A DNA stretch of 64,000 nt, from the NCBI GenBank assembly GCA_947396885.1, contig OX377202.1, positions 67,242,643 to 67,306,642 of the forward strand, given 5' to 3'. Position numbers and translations under genes: made by a program. The notes under the pieces are model-generated. The model made no database searches and was not told the DNA's origin. It was given only the letters and a program-made list of their open reading frames with translations. Positions 1-12,624 of the stretch are shown here, one piece after another. The DNA comes from Heligmosomoides polygyrus polygyrus (lineage: Eukaryota; Nematoda; Chromadorea; Rhabditida; Heligmosomidae). Within the stretch, counting starts at the first letter, position 1, and the number at the start of each line of letters is the position of its first letter.

Positions 1-348
1 CTAGCATAAGCCATCGTTCAAGCGCAGTGAAGATGAGTGTGTTGGAGATCTTTCAGCTCTCGGATTGTGCTTCGTATCCTTCGTTTGTTGGGTTCAATGT
101 AAAGCGGTGCACAGCAGGTGCTGATGGAGAATTGGGCATGCTCGAGCCGCTCCAGCTCCGTCTGTTGATCGGATGCGTGGGGTAGTCCGTCGAGTTGACG
201 TTGTCTGGCGGCGATCACTTTTGCCGAAGGAAACACGGCGATAGTACGCGCGGTCGTTCTTCGTTCAGCGAATAGTACACCCACAGCGGCCGCCCCGCCT
301 GAGCACGTCGTGGACCCCGCTCAGTAGCAGCAGAAGCACCTCGTCTAA

Positions 349-423
349 ATGGCGCTCTCGCATCGATACTACTCCTTCTCCGGCACCGTCGTACGCCAAG
401 TCACCCTCGGCAGCGCCCAAGAA
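349..423 (+). CDS. possible 25-codon first exon, unassigned
   Basis: An ATG opens 25 codons that run into a good splice donor (gtaagt). The stretch is GC-richer than its surroundings. A second frame over the same bases is Ser/Pro-rich and also open, so the frame is not certain. It lies upstream of the membrane-protein gene at 6979 and could be an upstream exon of it, but no connecting exon was found. I cannot assign a product. Confidence 0.18.
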
Positions 424-1559
424 GTAAGTCTTCGGTTGTTCCTGCTTGCCAACCCGTTCATCTATTGATTAACCAGATACGTGCAGGCGAACGTGATCAT
501 TTCCACGACTGGTTGCTATTCAGCCGACCGCGCTTACTCTACGGTTTGCTAAACTCGTCTTTTAGCAGACGGCCGGATAGTCGGGACCTAAAGCGTCCTC
601 GGAGTTTTTTGTTCTCAGTTGCTGTAAGATCGTCGGCGCCTTCTATCCAAATGCCGCCTTTTCGTCTTTCTAAAATTCCGATTGGCATTTTGAGTCAATT
701 GCTGTGTTCATCGTTGACTGTATCAGTCAGCTTTCGGTGCGGGGGGGGGGGGGGGGAGGGAAGGGGCAATTTGGATTGCCGTCAAGAAGCAGTCGTCTTC
801 TCTTCTTCATGCCCTATCATCACCATCCTCTGAAGATGATCAAAAGCCTTCTGACCATGAGTCAGCTACGGAACTCTAAATCGAATTCAGGGAGAGAAGC
901 TGTTAGCAAAAACGGCCTCTGGTCTCTGCTGCCGCCGAACTACGACTGCACCCAGCTTTCTGTGCTCAGAACTCTATTAATACATTGCGGTGCCGTTATT
1001 GCAGTCGAGCACTTCTTCCGTAGCCCATAAAAGTGGGACGCCTAGCACATGAACCGGTAGTGACTAGGCGGAAAGGCGATCTCTTAACCGACAACAGAGA
1101 TTGCCAAACGCAGGCTGCCATTCAATCCTATCGCGTTGTTTCGACTAGTTCACCTTTCCACAAGTGCTGCTCGGAGGACAAAGTACCCGATGCTCGGCCT
1201 CGGTTCTGGCCACGTCTCCGGGACCTCCTTCGAAGTGCTCAGCACCTCGAGATGTCATCAGCAATCGATGGCGTATCGGAGGTGTACTTTGACCGCCCGC
1301 CGTGTAGCGCCCGCCCCGTCGCCTCCAGCCGCGTGCGCCTCACGTGGACGGCTTCTTCGTGTGGGGTCGTCGCAATCGCGGCTGGGATCGCTCGCCGACC
1401 AGTTCTACGGGCGGTGCATTTGTCGGTTTCGCTTCAGATTCCGCATGCTCGAACTGGTGGCAGGGCGATGCCGCGCTGGGATGCACTGCTGGTCGGTGTT
1501 GGGCAGGCGTTTCCGGGGTGTACCGAGGCATTCGATGGCCACTCAAAGTGAAAAAGTGT
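424..1559. other. no gene recognised; poly-G tract
   Basis: I see no gene here that I can support. A 16-G run lies at 741-756. The stretch 1250-1540 is GC-rich and open in three forward frames and one reverse frame, which is more typical of base composition than of a single coding frame. Exons of an unrecognised gene cannot be excluded. Confidence 0.3.
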
Positions 1560-2185
1560 GTATGTTCATTTTCAACTAGATCAAACTCGGCAACAACTCA
1601 GCGACGGGGGTGAAGCATATTCAGGAAGTCACCGGCAAGTTCACTCCTAATCGAATAAATTATTGGAAGTGGTATCAGCAGTTGCTTTCCGCCCAGAGGG
1701 GCAACAAGGACAACCACTCCCAGGAGGATCAACTGTTGTAAACAAAGGGCGCCTGCGTCAATCCATCAAGTCGAATTCTTCTCAAACCACATTAGACAGA
1801 CCGCTGATCTCCACACCTCCAAGTGAACTACCGCCCACCGCCCGTCGGCTGCAGAAGAATGGAAGGTCGCCAAAATCGCTTTTGTCAGTGCCTCACGGAA
1901 AGCAGTAGCTGGAAAGCAACGAGCTGATGGTTCTGACTTCAAAACCGGAGCTCCACCGAAAGAAGATGCTGCTGTACATTTGGTGGATGTGTAGGGGTAC
2001 AAAGGCGCCGGGAGCTGCTCCTGGTAGTCAAACCATCCTCGGCTCTCCCTTTGGCCAACAACTCGACTAGATCCAGCAAAAATTAGTGGAGAAAGAAGTT
2101 GATAAGAGGCAATGTTTCATCCACCAGGGCAGCAGCCGACTGCTTACGGCCCTTCAGACGCTGCGAAGACTTGGCTCATACGACA
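1560..2185 (+). pseudogene. decayed mariner transposase copy
   Basis: This stretch is the same sequence family as the mariner at 31471-32716, matching it from near the N-terminal coding part through the conserved LHRKK...WW region to the block preceding the last catalytic motif. It carries several frameshifts and stops. No terminal inverted repeat is visible on either side, and the match stops at about 2185, where unrelated RTE sequence starts. It is a truncated dead copy. Confidence 0.7.
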
Positions 2186-2194
2186 TCGCCGCTC

Positions 2195-2411
2195 ATCATC
2201 GAACGTCGGAGAAGCTCGGAACTCCGGAGGCCTTCTCTCACTTGCGTGAGTCGTGTCACACGAGCATCGTCCTCTCGATTCCACGCTGCGCGACGCTGAT
2301 CGCGTGTTCATCCTGCTTTCGTATAGCCCAGGTCTCTGAGGCGTATGTTGGTGCAGGAAGAACGGCAGAGTTGAATAGGTGGGCACGGAGTCGGACGTTC
2401 TTCGTCTTCTA
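2195..2411 (-). mobile_element. RTE-type retrotransposon fragment
   Basis: About 215 bp are nearly identical to 21030-21240, which encodes on the minus strand the segment after the reverse transcriptase core of an RTE-like non-LTR element (the part reading ...RKQDEHAIS...). Both ends are truncated and the fragment is fused directly to the mariner remnant on its left. Confidence 0.75.
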
Positions 2412-4329
2412 AGAGAGATAAATGTGACCATCAAAAAACTTATTCGCGAGACAAAAAAAAATAAAGCTCACTGAAGGATTTCGGTGAATCATATGTTTGG
2501 CGTCGTTCTCATTCCTAAGGGAGTAGAAACTTGAGAGTAACCTCCGTCCGAACCCGGAGCGCGCCACGATGAGTCGAATGTGAAATTATCAGGCTTGCTC
2601 CCGGCCTTTTGAGGCTGCTCGGTCACCCGATGTTCAGCCGTGTCGCTCTATTGGACTGGATGGAGATTACTCCTTCCTCGTTGTTCAGCCCTTCCATGGT
2701 CGTGAACTTGCTACCTATTCCTTTTAAAGGTTCGTCAGCATTTCTTTAGTTCCATTCCTTGTTAGCATTTAAAAAAGTCCCGTAAGCTTAGTCTTGGTCG
2801 CTCCAAAATACTCTTCAGAAGCTTTTCGTGGGAATTGTGAACCTGTGGGTATCCCTCGAATTTGGGCGATGGCCTACAATTTAGAGACAACTGCACTTGA
2901 TAAACCTCAGATGATTAACTGTCTCACATGCGCCGAAGCTTTCAGATAATGCGTCAAAACGTCATCGAAAGGCAAACTCTTGGCACTATACAGCTTAGGG
3001 GTGGGGCACCCTTCCTAGGAGTGGATTTCTTCTGTGTGCACTTCCAGGAAGGGCTGCTTATTACGTTTTGCTTCCCATGGTCCACCCATAGTCCAGGATT
3101 CCCATGGAATTTGAAACTACACTAGAAAAAATAGTCGCGAAAGCCGCAATCACAACATTGCACTCCTTAACAATAATTGCGACAAGCTCTTTTATATAAT
3201 GGGTATGGTCTTGGTATGATCCTTAGTAGGCTTAAATCCATATGTATCTCAATTCATAGACTAAGTGGACCGCAGCAAGTGGACCAGTCTGCCACTCGAC
3301 CATTGCGCAATAATCCTGTAAGCGAAACCAACTGCGTGTACATTTGCAAGCATACAAAGCAGAATGATATCGAGCGGATTCCAACCTTCGACCTCGTGCC
3401 CGTAAGTTCGCAATCCTATCATTTTGGGTGCCCGATCACTGCCGCCGATGGAGAAGCAAATACCCACCAGCGAGAGGCATTGTGCTCGTATTCTATTGGT
3501 CGTAACTGTTCTCAGAGTAGGACTGTTGTCATACTTGCCTATTCATATTTCTGATGAAGAGGCGCTTCTACCCATGCCGCCTCTCAGGCGTTCATATCTT
3601 TGAGTCGATTTCCTGATAAGGCGCTTTTTACCACGGCCAGTATTACTTAATAGTATTTGTCTCCAGTTAATTTGAGTCACATTTTTAGCTAAACTAGCAA
3701 TATATTGAGGAGAATGGCTGTCAGTTTGCTTAGTTACGACGCTGGAATGCTAGGCGTTCTCATGCACTCGCCAGCAAACGGTAAGGCCAAAAAATACTCG
3801 GATTACGGTTGCGCACTAGTTGAGACCTGGATGGCTTACATACAGATCCGAGGTGGATCTGCGTTAGGTTTTGCAGATTTTCCATCATGTTGCGCTTTGA
3901 CTAGTAAATTGATCAGGTGAGCCGCTGGCCGCGTTGTAGCGCAGTCAGAGGAGGCGGCGTTGACATTCTAGTGATCACTAGGCGATACACCCAGCGGCTT
4001 CGATGCTATGTTCGATGTTATTCCTAGCCACTAGTCTTGGGAGGCATGCTAGGCGAGCGAACTACAAAATCGTTTGACAACGGGTACAGCGCCGGTATGT
4101 TCGAACTACCCGGTGTGCTGGTAACACCAATAATTTCGAGCCGACCTCAGAAATGACGCGTTTTTCCCGCGTTTCTGTGGCGGGAGGATTCCAGGCTTCA
4201 GAATAGTGTCCAGCCTTCAAAGAGGTTTGTGTGCCAAGAATAGAATAAAGAATAGTTCGATTTTCTGACGATAGAGCCTTGTTATTATTCATCTGTGAGC
4301 AGTAATGTCGGACGCGCGTGTTTATCATT
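2412..4329. other. intergenic, nothing recognised
   Basis: I see no exon with both a convincing frame and splice sites, and no repeat family shared with the rest of the window. Confidence 0.4.
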
Positions 4330-5761
4330 GTATGTTAAGCTTTCTGCCAATCGAAATAAATCCAATAAATCGAGCGCCATTTGGACCACGCTGCGCTCAC
4401 GCGCGAGTTCACCTCGAACGTCAGACTACCAGCGCACGCAATTGCAGATCCAAGGTACTTGAAGTTTGTCGTTCGTACTAGCGCAGTGCCATTGATCTCA
4501 ATGGACCCGGCTTCGTTTACGTCTGTCGTCAAGTACTCAGATTTTTTGACGTTTAGCTTGAGCCCGAACATCGCCAAGCGGTCGTACAAGCTTGCGCTTG
4601 TCGCTCGAGTTCGCTCTTCTCTTCGCTTGCAAGCATTACGTCATCTGCATACAGCAGCGTCCAGGGGGCAGGCTTCTGAAGGTCTCTCGAAATGGCATCC
4701 ATTACGACAATGAATAGGAGCGGGGAAAGCGCAGAGCCCTGGTGAACACCAACGGAGATAGGAAACTCCGCCGATGTGCCGGCTGACGCTCGCACACTAC
4801 TCTTTGGACCAGAGTAAAGTATGCGCACCCACTCAATAAGGTCTTCGGGAACACCGTGTTGTCGTAAGTCGTACCATATAACCTCACGCGGAACACGATC
4901 AAATGCTTTCTCTAAGTCGAGAAAAGCTATGTGCAGCGGTTTTCGCGATGTCTCTCTACCAGAAGACGAGCAGCATGTATGGCATCGATGGTGCCACTGC
5001 CCGCTACGAAGCCACATTGATTGGTGGAAAGTTGGACGATATCGCGAATACGTCCGTCTACAATTCGCTCGAAGATTTTCATGCTGTGCGAGAGCAAGCG
5101 AATTGGACGGTAATTCGTGCAGTCCGCAGGACTGCCCTTCTTCTTCCATATCGGGATCGTCGTGCTTTCCTGCCAACTACCAGGTACCTTCTTTTCCGTA
5201 ACAACCTGGTTGAAAAACTTCGTTAGCCACTCAGCAGGACTCCAGCACCTCAACTTCTATAGGTCGGCCGCTATATCATCGGATCTTTCTGGCAGGAAGA
5301 TACTGGAACGCCTTAAATCGAAGATCTATAGAACCATCGTCCGACCAGTAGCGATGTATGGAGCTGAGTGCTGGCCTGCAACCAAGAAGGTTGAGACTCG
5401 CCTCAGCGTAATGGAAACGAAAATGCTGCGATGGACGGCTGGTGTTACGCGTCTGGACCGTATTCTCAACGATGAAATACGCCAGAGGTTTGCTGACAAG
5501 TTACGTGAAGCTCGTCTTCGGTGGTATGGCCACGTTCTTCGAGCTTGTGGTGACACTGTTAGGAAGATTGGCCTTAACATAGATGTGCCCGGAAAACGGC
5601 CTAAAGGGCGGCCGAAGCAGCGATGGCTTGATACGTTGCATGTGGACCTAAAGGTTGCAGCTATCCATCCCGATCAAGCATTTGATCGCGTAAAGTGGCG
5701 TCACCACACCAGAATAGCGGACCCCGCCAAGTTGTTCAGAACACAGGAGTTAATTCCATAA
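4330..5761. mobile_element. RTE non-LTR retrotransposon, 5' part inverted
   Basis: Two adjoining pieces of one RTE open reading frame lie in opposite orientations. On the minus strand, about 5285 down to 4335, is the reverse transcriptase: FLDLEKAFDRVPREV, then GVHQGSALSPLLF, then the catalytic YADD box, ending at the SAAWSKWRS block. On the plus strand, about 5290 to 5761, is the C-terminal part starting at ERLKSKIYRTIVRPVAMYG, through MLRWTAGVTRLDRI and GKRPKGRPKQRW, to a stop at 5759-5761. In the element these pieces are consecutive, so the 5' part has been inverted with little loss. The endonuclease domain is absent. The RT part needs at least one frameshift, so the copy is dead. Family placement rests on recognisable motifs. 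Confidence 0.88.
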
Positions 5762-6978
5762 CGTAGCCATAAATCGTTTTCTCGAAGGGCGTTATAGAAA
5801 AGTTGAATGGCCCTCCAACCTTCCGTCTTGTTTACAGTACCTTTTCGAGGTCCTAGGTCTAAAGGGCGACCTTTTTCCTAGAGCAAAATAAAACCGATAT
5901 ATTTCTTTACAGGGAATTACACCGAAACAAGTGTATTTTTTGGTCTCGGCGGTAAACACAAAGTTTCGTGTGTTTGAAGCACGAAGTCAAATACCCTCTT
6001 CCTTTTTTAGGCGGTGGCCAAATAGTTTGCAGTTGCACTTATCACATTCTACTTCTTATCCCTAAAAAGGCGAGACCAATCACCTGCCTGCCCCTTTGGT
6101 CGTCTACGTTGGTTTATGTCGAAGCAACCGTTCAGATTTTTTTATTCTATTTATTCGTCTCCTACCTAACACTAACGATCACTTCTTCGTAATAGGCCTA
6201 TGCCATCTGCACAGCTGATGAATTACCAACTGAGCTCCTTTTCCATGAAGGCCTTACTTCCCCACAACATTAGCATCATCTTCTTCCGAATCGTTGCTAA
6301 CATGCCGATCTCCTTGCATTGTTCCGTCGTTCCCGATGCCCTCATAGCTGACATAGTACCTCGTCGCGTCTACCCATAAGTGCAGAGCGAGCTGCAACAT
6401 CACGAGGCGTAGTCCTGGAATTCTGCTCGCCGTAGAACACCTGATTATCATCTGGAATGTGAAAATGAAAGCTTGGGTTGCATGAAGTGATGGCCCATAC
6501 CATTGGTAAAAACTAAAGGAAAGCGTCGTTCTCAGTCAGTTCTCCTACGATGCACCTTGAGTTGTACTTCTGGGTGATGTAGTGGAGCGAGAAAACGTAC
6601 GTCTTAGAATCCATACGAACGGCCACCACTAGTCCAGGGTAGGTCTGCTCAACGCACGAGGTCCTCTTCAAAGGAATGCAAAATCATTGAAAATAGCGGT
6701 CGCCGCTGCAAACGGTGAATACCGGAGCTCATTGTTTCTCATGTCGTCGTCGTCGTCGGGGCAACTGCCGCTCGCTGGCGAGCTGTTGGCGTCTCAGCGG
6801 GTGTTCGCCAGCGGCTCGTGTGGTGTGTTGCTGCCTCGTTATCGGCAAAGCGTTCGTTGCGTGCTGCCTGTTACTTTGTTCCCTCGTCACTTCCACGCCT
6901 AACCGCCCGCATTCCCTCTGCTTCGGAAGCAGAGGTTCTACCGGCTCGTCCCTCAACTCGCTTCTCTCCTCCCCGACC
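5762..6978. other. intergenic, upstream of the 6979 gene
   Basis: No gene or known repeat recognised. The last 250 bp are GC-richer and open in the frame of the 6979 ATG back to 6715; this is probably the 5' untranslated region or a longer N-terminus of that gene. Confidence 0.35.
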
Positions 6979-9575
6979 ATGAGGAGGCAGTCGTCCCTCG
7001 ACTCTGACGCCTTTCTCGAGTTCACGAATTCCGCGCTGAGCTACTATGCGAAGTGCCTGACCGGCGACGAAGTGGTGACTTCCTTTGCTGTAGCCCTTGA
7101 TTTTCGAAAGTGCGCTGTGTTTGATTCAACGAGAGAAATGAAGTGAGAGTAGGCCCTCATTTCCATGTCCAGTCACGAGTGTTGGCAGTTTCACACCAAT
7201 CATGAAGTTTTCAGGTGTCGTCCGATTCCGGCAAAGAGCTCAGCACATCCATCTTCTACGATGTCGTTCAAGCTCTGGTGGCCCTCTGGACCTGCGTGTT
7301 CTCACTTTTATACTCATACGCGTGGCGTCAGCATAGGAAGAAGTTCATCATGAGCATCGTGAGTAGCTTTTCCGCGAATTTTTGATTTACCACTGATTGG
7401 TGTTGTTTCACAATGTATAACTAGTAGTAGAAGATCATGATAGCGTAGTTTAAGCACACAGTTTCTACTCTGGTGTACCCTTTGCTCCGCAGTTCCTTGC
7501 GCTAATGCTGCCTGTGTCAAGCAAGTTTTTTAAAGCATAGTCTGTGCTGAAGAGGACGATATAATTATAAATTATAAGCACAGCCTTCTCACGAGGGTTA
7601 AACTGCGACTAGCTTGTACGGGTGCGATAGGCGTGTTCATTTCCATTAACATCCAGGACATGAAGGATTTAGAAAGGGCGTAGCTTCTTAGCAAAGGGGT
7701 TGCCCTCCTTTCCGCTCTGGTAGTGAAGGAAGAGTAAGGTTTCACTGGTAAGAACTTGGTGTCATCCCTGTATCTGCAAATCGGTATCCATTGAGGATTG
7801 AGAAATGGACTCAGCTATGGCGGATGATAGGGAAGGAGTACAGCCGTAATCACTGATACCGTACAGGCTAGAGTCACATAAAGCTAGAAGTGCGGAATAT
7901 ATTGAGTGGTGGGAGCGAAATACGCAATGACATTACCAGTGGCCTTGTATGGAGCTAACTTAGCAATATCCTAGTAAGGATCTACTAGGTGTGGGTCTGC
8001 GACTCACATGGGTATGATCGCCTCCCCCTCAGAAGCATCGCGACCTGAGCACAGCATTGAGTAGAGCTGCGTCCGGTGGAATTTGCGCCATGGAAGCTGC
8101 AGGGTAGCACGATACCAGCCGATAGCCATATTATGGAGTTCACAGTTCTCTCGAAACCAATCGAGAATAGTCGGGCTAGTGGACAACATATATCGGATTC
8201 GATGCCGGTTCGCATATCTCGAAGTCGTCATTTTTGCAACCCCCTTGCGAACGTACCATTCTGGTAATGGCATTTTTGAAAAATCCGCATCCTCGAGTGA
8301 TTCACATTAGGATAATTTTCACCGGTTTTCGGTGATTTAGATAACTCACTTTAAGGAGAAATCTGATGTACTTTCCGAATTTGACATATGATAGCCGATC
8401 CGAAGAAAAATCAGTCATTTGAATCGTCACAAAGTTCGTTTAGCGCAAATTGCCTTTATTTGAATCCTCCGGAGATGTGGACTTTCCAGAAACCCCGTTA
8501 TCAGATTGGTTCACTTACCCGGGTTTGCAAAGGTGAAGGGTCCGAAGTATCCGAAGTCACGTGGGATCCAATATATAGTGGGTGGCTTGGTCATCCCATA
8601 AGCGATGGACGAAGATCCTTTTTGGGTCACCTCGTTTCCATTTTGCGACTTGTTCACGCGTATAACACGTAGAACGCGTAGCAGCTGTTCCATTCGGTGG
8701 GCTTTTTTTGCACAACAGCTGTTACGGGTCCAATAGAAATATTGGAAGTTTTTTGAGAACTTTGGTACTGATAAATGTTCAGATGTACACAAAATTATGA
8801 TAAGCATTGCATATTTTTGCTTCAATTGTTTGCACCTTTACTGCTTTTCACAGCTTCATTGTGCTGCCTTTGACGTGGAGGGGAAATGACTCAAAGGTCC
8901 GACAGGTTTCTCCTATTTTTACTGCAGCATTTTAGTGCGCAACATGGTTCCAAAAAGAGCATCTTTTCGGAAGGGTTGAAATCGCAGATCTGTGGTTTCC
9001 TTAGAAAACGTCTTGCCCAGAACTTCTATAACGAACCATGAAAACGTTAGTTGAGGCGCAATCATGTGTCGCATTTCTTCATGGGAAGCCTTGAAGAAGC
9101 TTTTCTGTTTCTTTTGCTGCAGTTGACCAGCCAGATGTTGCTAATGTCCTGTCCTTCAGTTCTTCGTCGTGCCCACCGTGTTCACTGTGTGCTGCGTGAT
9201 TTCGGGCCTCTTGGCTACGATTGTCGTACTGGGCAGGATCTTCAGCACGCCGATCGCATACAAGGACTTCTTGAACATGCGCGAGAAGATGCTGAACCGA
9301 CAAGGTAAGGTCGACCCCGGCACCGCCCTCCACTCTGGCGGTCACGATTGAGTAGCTTTTCAGATTCCGTGGACTACAGCAAGCGGCAGCGGTCCTATTC
9401 GGGCACATCGTCCGTATCGGTGACGTCCGAAGACTACCTGCCGAAGCCGCTCTGCCGACGGCATTCGGTCAGCCACAACAGTCTCTGCTCGCGGCCTCCA
9501 AGTGTGAGCCGCAAGTACAGTTATGCCTACTCCCACTACAACGCCTGCGACTCCGACGAGGAGGAGCAGAACTAG
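6979..9575 (+). CDS. two-membrane-segment protein with Ser/Tyr-rich tail, function unknown
   Basis: Exons: 6979-7071 (the donor could also lie at 7074), 7215-7358, 9160-9304, 9364-9575. Phases join without a break and give 197 residues. Acceptors are TTTTCAG-like, and donors at exons 2 and 3 are gtgagt and gtaagg. Exon 1 starts MRRQSSLDSDAFLEF. Exon 2 holds a hydrophobic segment (about residues 47-66, around VALWTCVFSLLYSY) followed by basic RQHRKKF. Exon 3 starts with a second segment (about 80-105, VFTVCCVISGLLATIVV). Exon 4 is a hydrophilic tail rich in Ser, Arg and Tyr ending DSDEEEQN. The pattern is a small integral membrane protein with a long, probably cytoplasmic and phosphorylatable tail. 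I do not recognise the family. The start is the first ATG in frame with good context, but the frame is open upstream and extra 5' exons are possible. Reading through the third donor would give a shorter alternative end (stop at 9349-9351). Intron 2 is 1.8 kb with nothing recognised in it. Confidence 0.72.
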
Positions 9576-10122
9576 TGTCGTTCCTCGTGCTTCCACCTAT
9601 TTATTTGGTGTTCCTCAGTTCAACTTTTGTGCCTTTCCTCCGCAGCTGGCACTTGCCTCGCACGTTTCTGACGGTTGTTACTAATGATGATACGTGGTCG
9701 AATTCTACTCTCCACGCTCCTTACTGTCTCCTCAGAATAGATTACATACGGGTTTAGCTAGCTTGTCTTTATGATATGTCACATTCTATTCAATGCGTTT
9801 CTTTCGTGGTGCACATGTGACAGAAGTGAAGTAGTAGTCTTATAAATTGTTCCGAACAGTGTTTTGTGAACCCTTGAAATGGTAGCTGCACAGGAACTTA
9901 TAGAAGAGCAGGAACTCGGTGCAGATCTGGCGGATCCAGTGTCCTCCTCATTTAAAACGTCAGCAGAGCTCCTACCAAAACTTTTATAACGGGTTCGTTA
10001 GACACAATTGCATGCACATGATTATTTGCATAGTTTTTGTCCACATTTGGATTTTTTGGGAATTTCTTGAGGACACTTGCTGATTCATGGGATGTCTGCA
10101 ATATGGCGTAGTAGTTTATATA
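9576..10122. other. 3' flank, nothing recognised
   Basis: AT-rich flank after the stop codon. I did not see a clear AATAAA in the first 500 bp, so the 3' end of the gene is not placed. Confidence 0.35.
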
Positions 10123-10741
10123 TTAGGTTGGAAAAAAGTCTCTTCACACTTCGAAAAAAATTACCGTTCTTCTTGTAAACGCACTAGCCAATATTGATTG
10201 CTGACTTCGTAATCCTGTCACACTTGTCTTCCGTTCGCACACGGACATAGGTCAAGACCCTTCTTGTATTTCGTTATCTATCCAGTCTTCCGGACTCAAC
10301 GCCAGATCTGCCTCAGGGCCATTTTCAGCACGTCATTCTTGATGAATTCATTAAACGATCTACAACACGTCAGGCAGGTGATCAAATTAACCATATATAT
10401 GGCTTAGGATCTATTACTCATCGCACCTGTTATGAATGGTTCAGAAAATTTTTAAAGGGAGATTATTCACTCGAAGGCAAGGCCAGGTCACGAAGGCCAA
10501 CTGAATTGGGTGACACTGAACTACTCCATCTTCTTCGTGACGATAGTAGGCAGACGACACGTCAGCTGGCAGAGAAGCTCGAAGTGTCTCATAGGATAGT
10601 GGAAATCATCTGAAGAATATTGGCTTTGCCTGTAAATTTGGAGCTATGATTCCACATGCCCTGTCAGACACTCAGAAAGGTCAACAGCTGCTTCTCTTCT
10701 GTCCAGATACGAAAGAAAATCGTTTCTGCCGCGGATTGTGA
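10123..10741 (+). mobile_element. 5' half of a mariner element
   Basis: The end TTAGGTTGGAAAAAAGTC follows a TA dinucleotide, as for mariner insertion. From about 10320 the plus strand encodes the N-terminal DNA-binding half of a mariner transposase: THRTCYEWFRKFLKGDYSL, then the basic KARSRRPTE linker, then a second helix-turn-helix (TTRQLAEKLEVSHR). A stop follows and the frame then breaks. No catalytic domain or right end is present; the copy stops where the hAT-like repeat begins at 10742. Confidence 0.85.
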
Positions 10742-11000
10742 CCAGGGATGGGCGGAAATCTTGAAAATTTTCCCAGAAAACAGAAAACAGAAAATCGCTT
10801 TCGTCAGAAAATAGAAAGGCCAAAAACGCCAGAAAACAGAAAAATCAGAAAACAGAAAACAGAAAATTTCGAAATTATCATACTACCTAATTATTCAATC
10901 CGAAGATTTATTTGTCCAGTAGCAAGTGCTTTTTGCACGACTAGAAATTGGTCGTGGACCAGCGTTATAACTTGCAAGCGTTTATAGGAGTGGCTTATAA
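10742..11000 (+). repeat. hAT-like repeat end with iterated CAGAAAA word
   Basis: Starts CAGGGATGGGCGGAAATC and then repeats CAGAAAA/AGAAAAC words for about 120 bp before a TTTCGAAATTATCA block. The same order is found at 39779-39900 and, for the inner part, at 41110-41230. The CAGGG start resembles hAT termini. No matching right end was found here. Confidence 0.55.
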
Positions 11001-11334
11001 ATGATGAATTTTTCCTATTGCATTCATATCAAAATATAGCGGTTTAAGGCTCACAGTCCAAATGTAAGTGTAATCTCAAAACAGACGATTCGCTAGATTA
11101 GGGGTCCCACTCGTAAGAGACTGGCCTTATAGAGCACCAAACACGGGCCAAAGATGTTTTGGGTACTGGCTTGATATTTCACAGAACAACACGAGAGTGC
11201 GACTGAAGAGGCTGTCAGCGCAACAACTTTTGGGTGAAAGTGTTTCTTTAAATACGTAGACATTATCTAATAAGGATCAAACATATACCTTTCCATCGTA
11301 TTATTATTATTCATCATACATTCATATCATATTA

Positions 11335-11700
11335 TTAGGGGGCCAAAAGTAATGAGACCCCATGCCGTGTCCATATATCTCGTGGCTGGAGTCTGGTTTC
11401 GAGCTTATCGTATTTGTATGTTTGTATGCTACTTACTGAAGACCACCTGAGAAGTTACCACTTCCGCCCTTTCCAGAAGCATGCCAAAACCCCAGTCTGT
11501 CTCATGCCGAAACCCCGGTCTGACGAGTCGACCTGTGTCGCGCAAATCTCCCCCAATTCCCAACCACGAGCAGCCTGGGCTCAATATTCACGCAAGATGA
11601 GAAGTACGTCTTCTACCTTAACCCTGCCAGGCAGCGAGTCTGGGTGAGGCTTGGTAACCTGTTACCAACCTTCGTTCGGCGAGACTTGAAGGCTGCCTCT
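11335..11700 (+). mobile_element. mariner end, truncated copy of the 62787-63696 element
   Basis: Begins TTAGGGGGCCAAAAGTAATG after a TA and follows, in the opposite orientation, the sequence of 63696 down to about 63340: the 5' flank and the start of the catalytic domain around QDEK. It stops at about 11700 without the rest of the catalytic domain or a second end. Confidence 0.8.
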
Positions 11701-12620
11701 TGTGTGGCAGAAAGAATATTTTCTCTAATTTTCAAACATTGGTTGGCTTTCTTAAAATTTGAAATCTTGCTGACTTATGATAATTTATGTGAGCGTGCAA
11801 TTTTGTCGCTCCAATGACGTCGGAGCCAGATCGACCAGAGGCCGATCCAACCTATTCGGGTCAGATAATCATGATTTTTTCACTGTGCGTTGAACATGAA
11901 TTGAAATTTCTGGTGGGAAATTTTCAACTGCATAGGATATCGGTTTCAGGTAGAAAATATTTTTTTTAAGAAAAACGAAAAATTTGAGTACAATTCGCCC
12001 TAATCATCGAAGATCGCTACCAAGGAGCTTGGTTTTTGTTGCACCACAGTCACGACCTAAAATTTTGTACGGCACAGTTTCACACTCTGATTTTCTTTCC
12101 TTCAGAATGTAGAATTTTTTCCGCGACGAGTCAATCCCTCAGTTGCGTTTCCGTCGACGATTCGAAGAGTGCCTCAAAAATTTTTGTAGGGAGATCGCTT
12201 AAGTCAGCCTTAGCAATTATCACTTGAATCTTTATAAAGTACAATTTCTGATGCAGATGTTGGTCCTTCAGCTAGAAGTAGAGGTGTCGTATGCATGAGA
12301 ACCTAGGAAAATCTAAAAAGTTGAAGTCGTTGTGATTATTTCAAAAACTACTGGAGAAATTCTTTATTTCTAACTGTAGAAAAATCAAAATATCGAAATT
12401 CAAAACTTAATCGTTTTTTTCAAATAGTCAGTTCGAACAATCAATAAATAACGCGTCTTTTTCTGTTGACGATCACCGTTGTTTTGATGCTGAACCTGAA
12501 AAGAAGAACCCATTAAAGTGTACTACGTAAAAATGTAAAATGGCATAAAGATTTGAAATTTTAACACAGATAAGAAATAAAGCGGTGATGTAGAAGACAA
12601 GGGAGGGGTCGTGAAATACG
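11701..12620. other. intergenic, AT-rich, nothing recognised
   Basis: No exon or shared repeat that I can support. Confidence 0.35.
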
Positions 12621-12624
12621 CCGT

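Noticed and set aside
5117..5761. Single plus-strand gene of 214 codons
   Set aside because: Its first third overlaps the antisense of the RT segment; only the part from about 5290 is real RTE protein.
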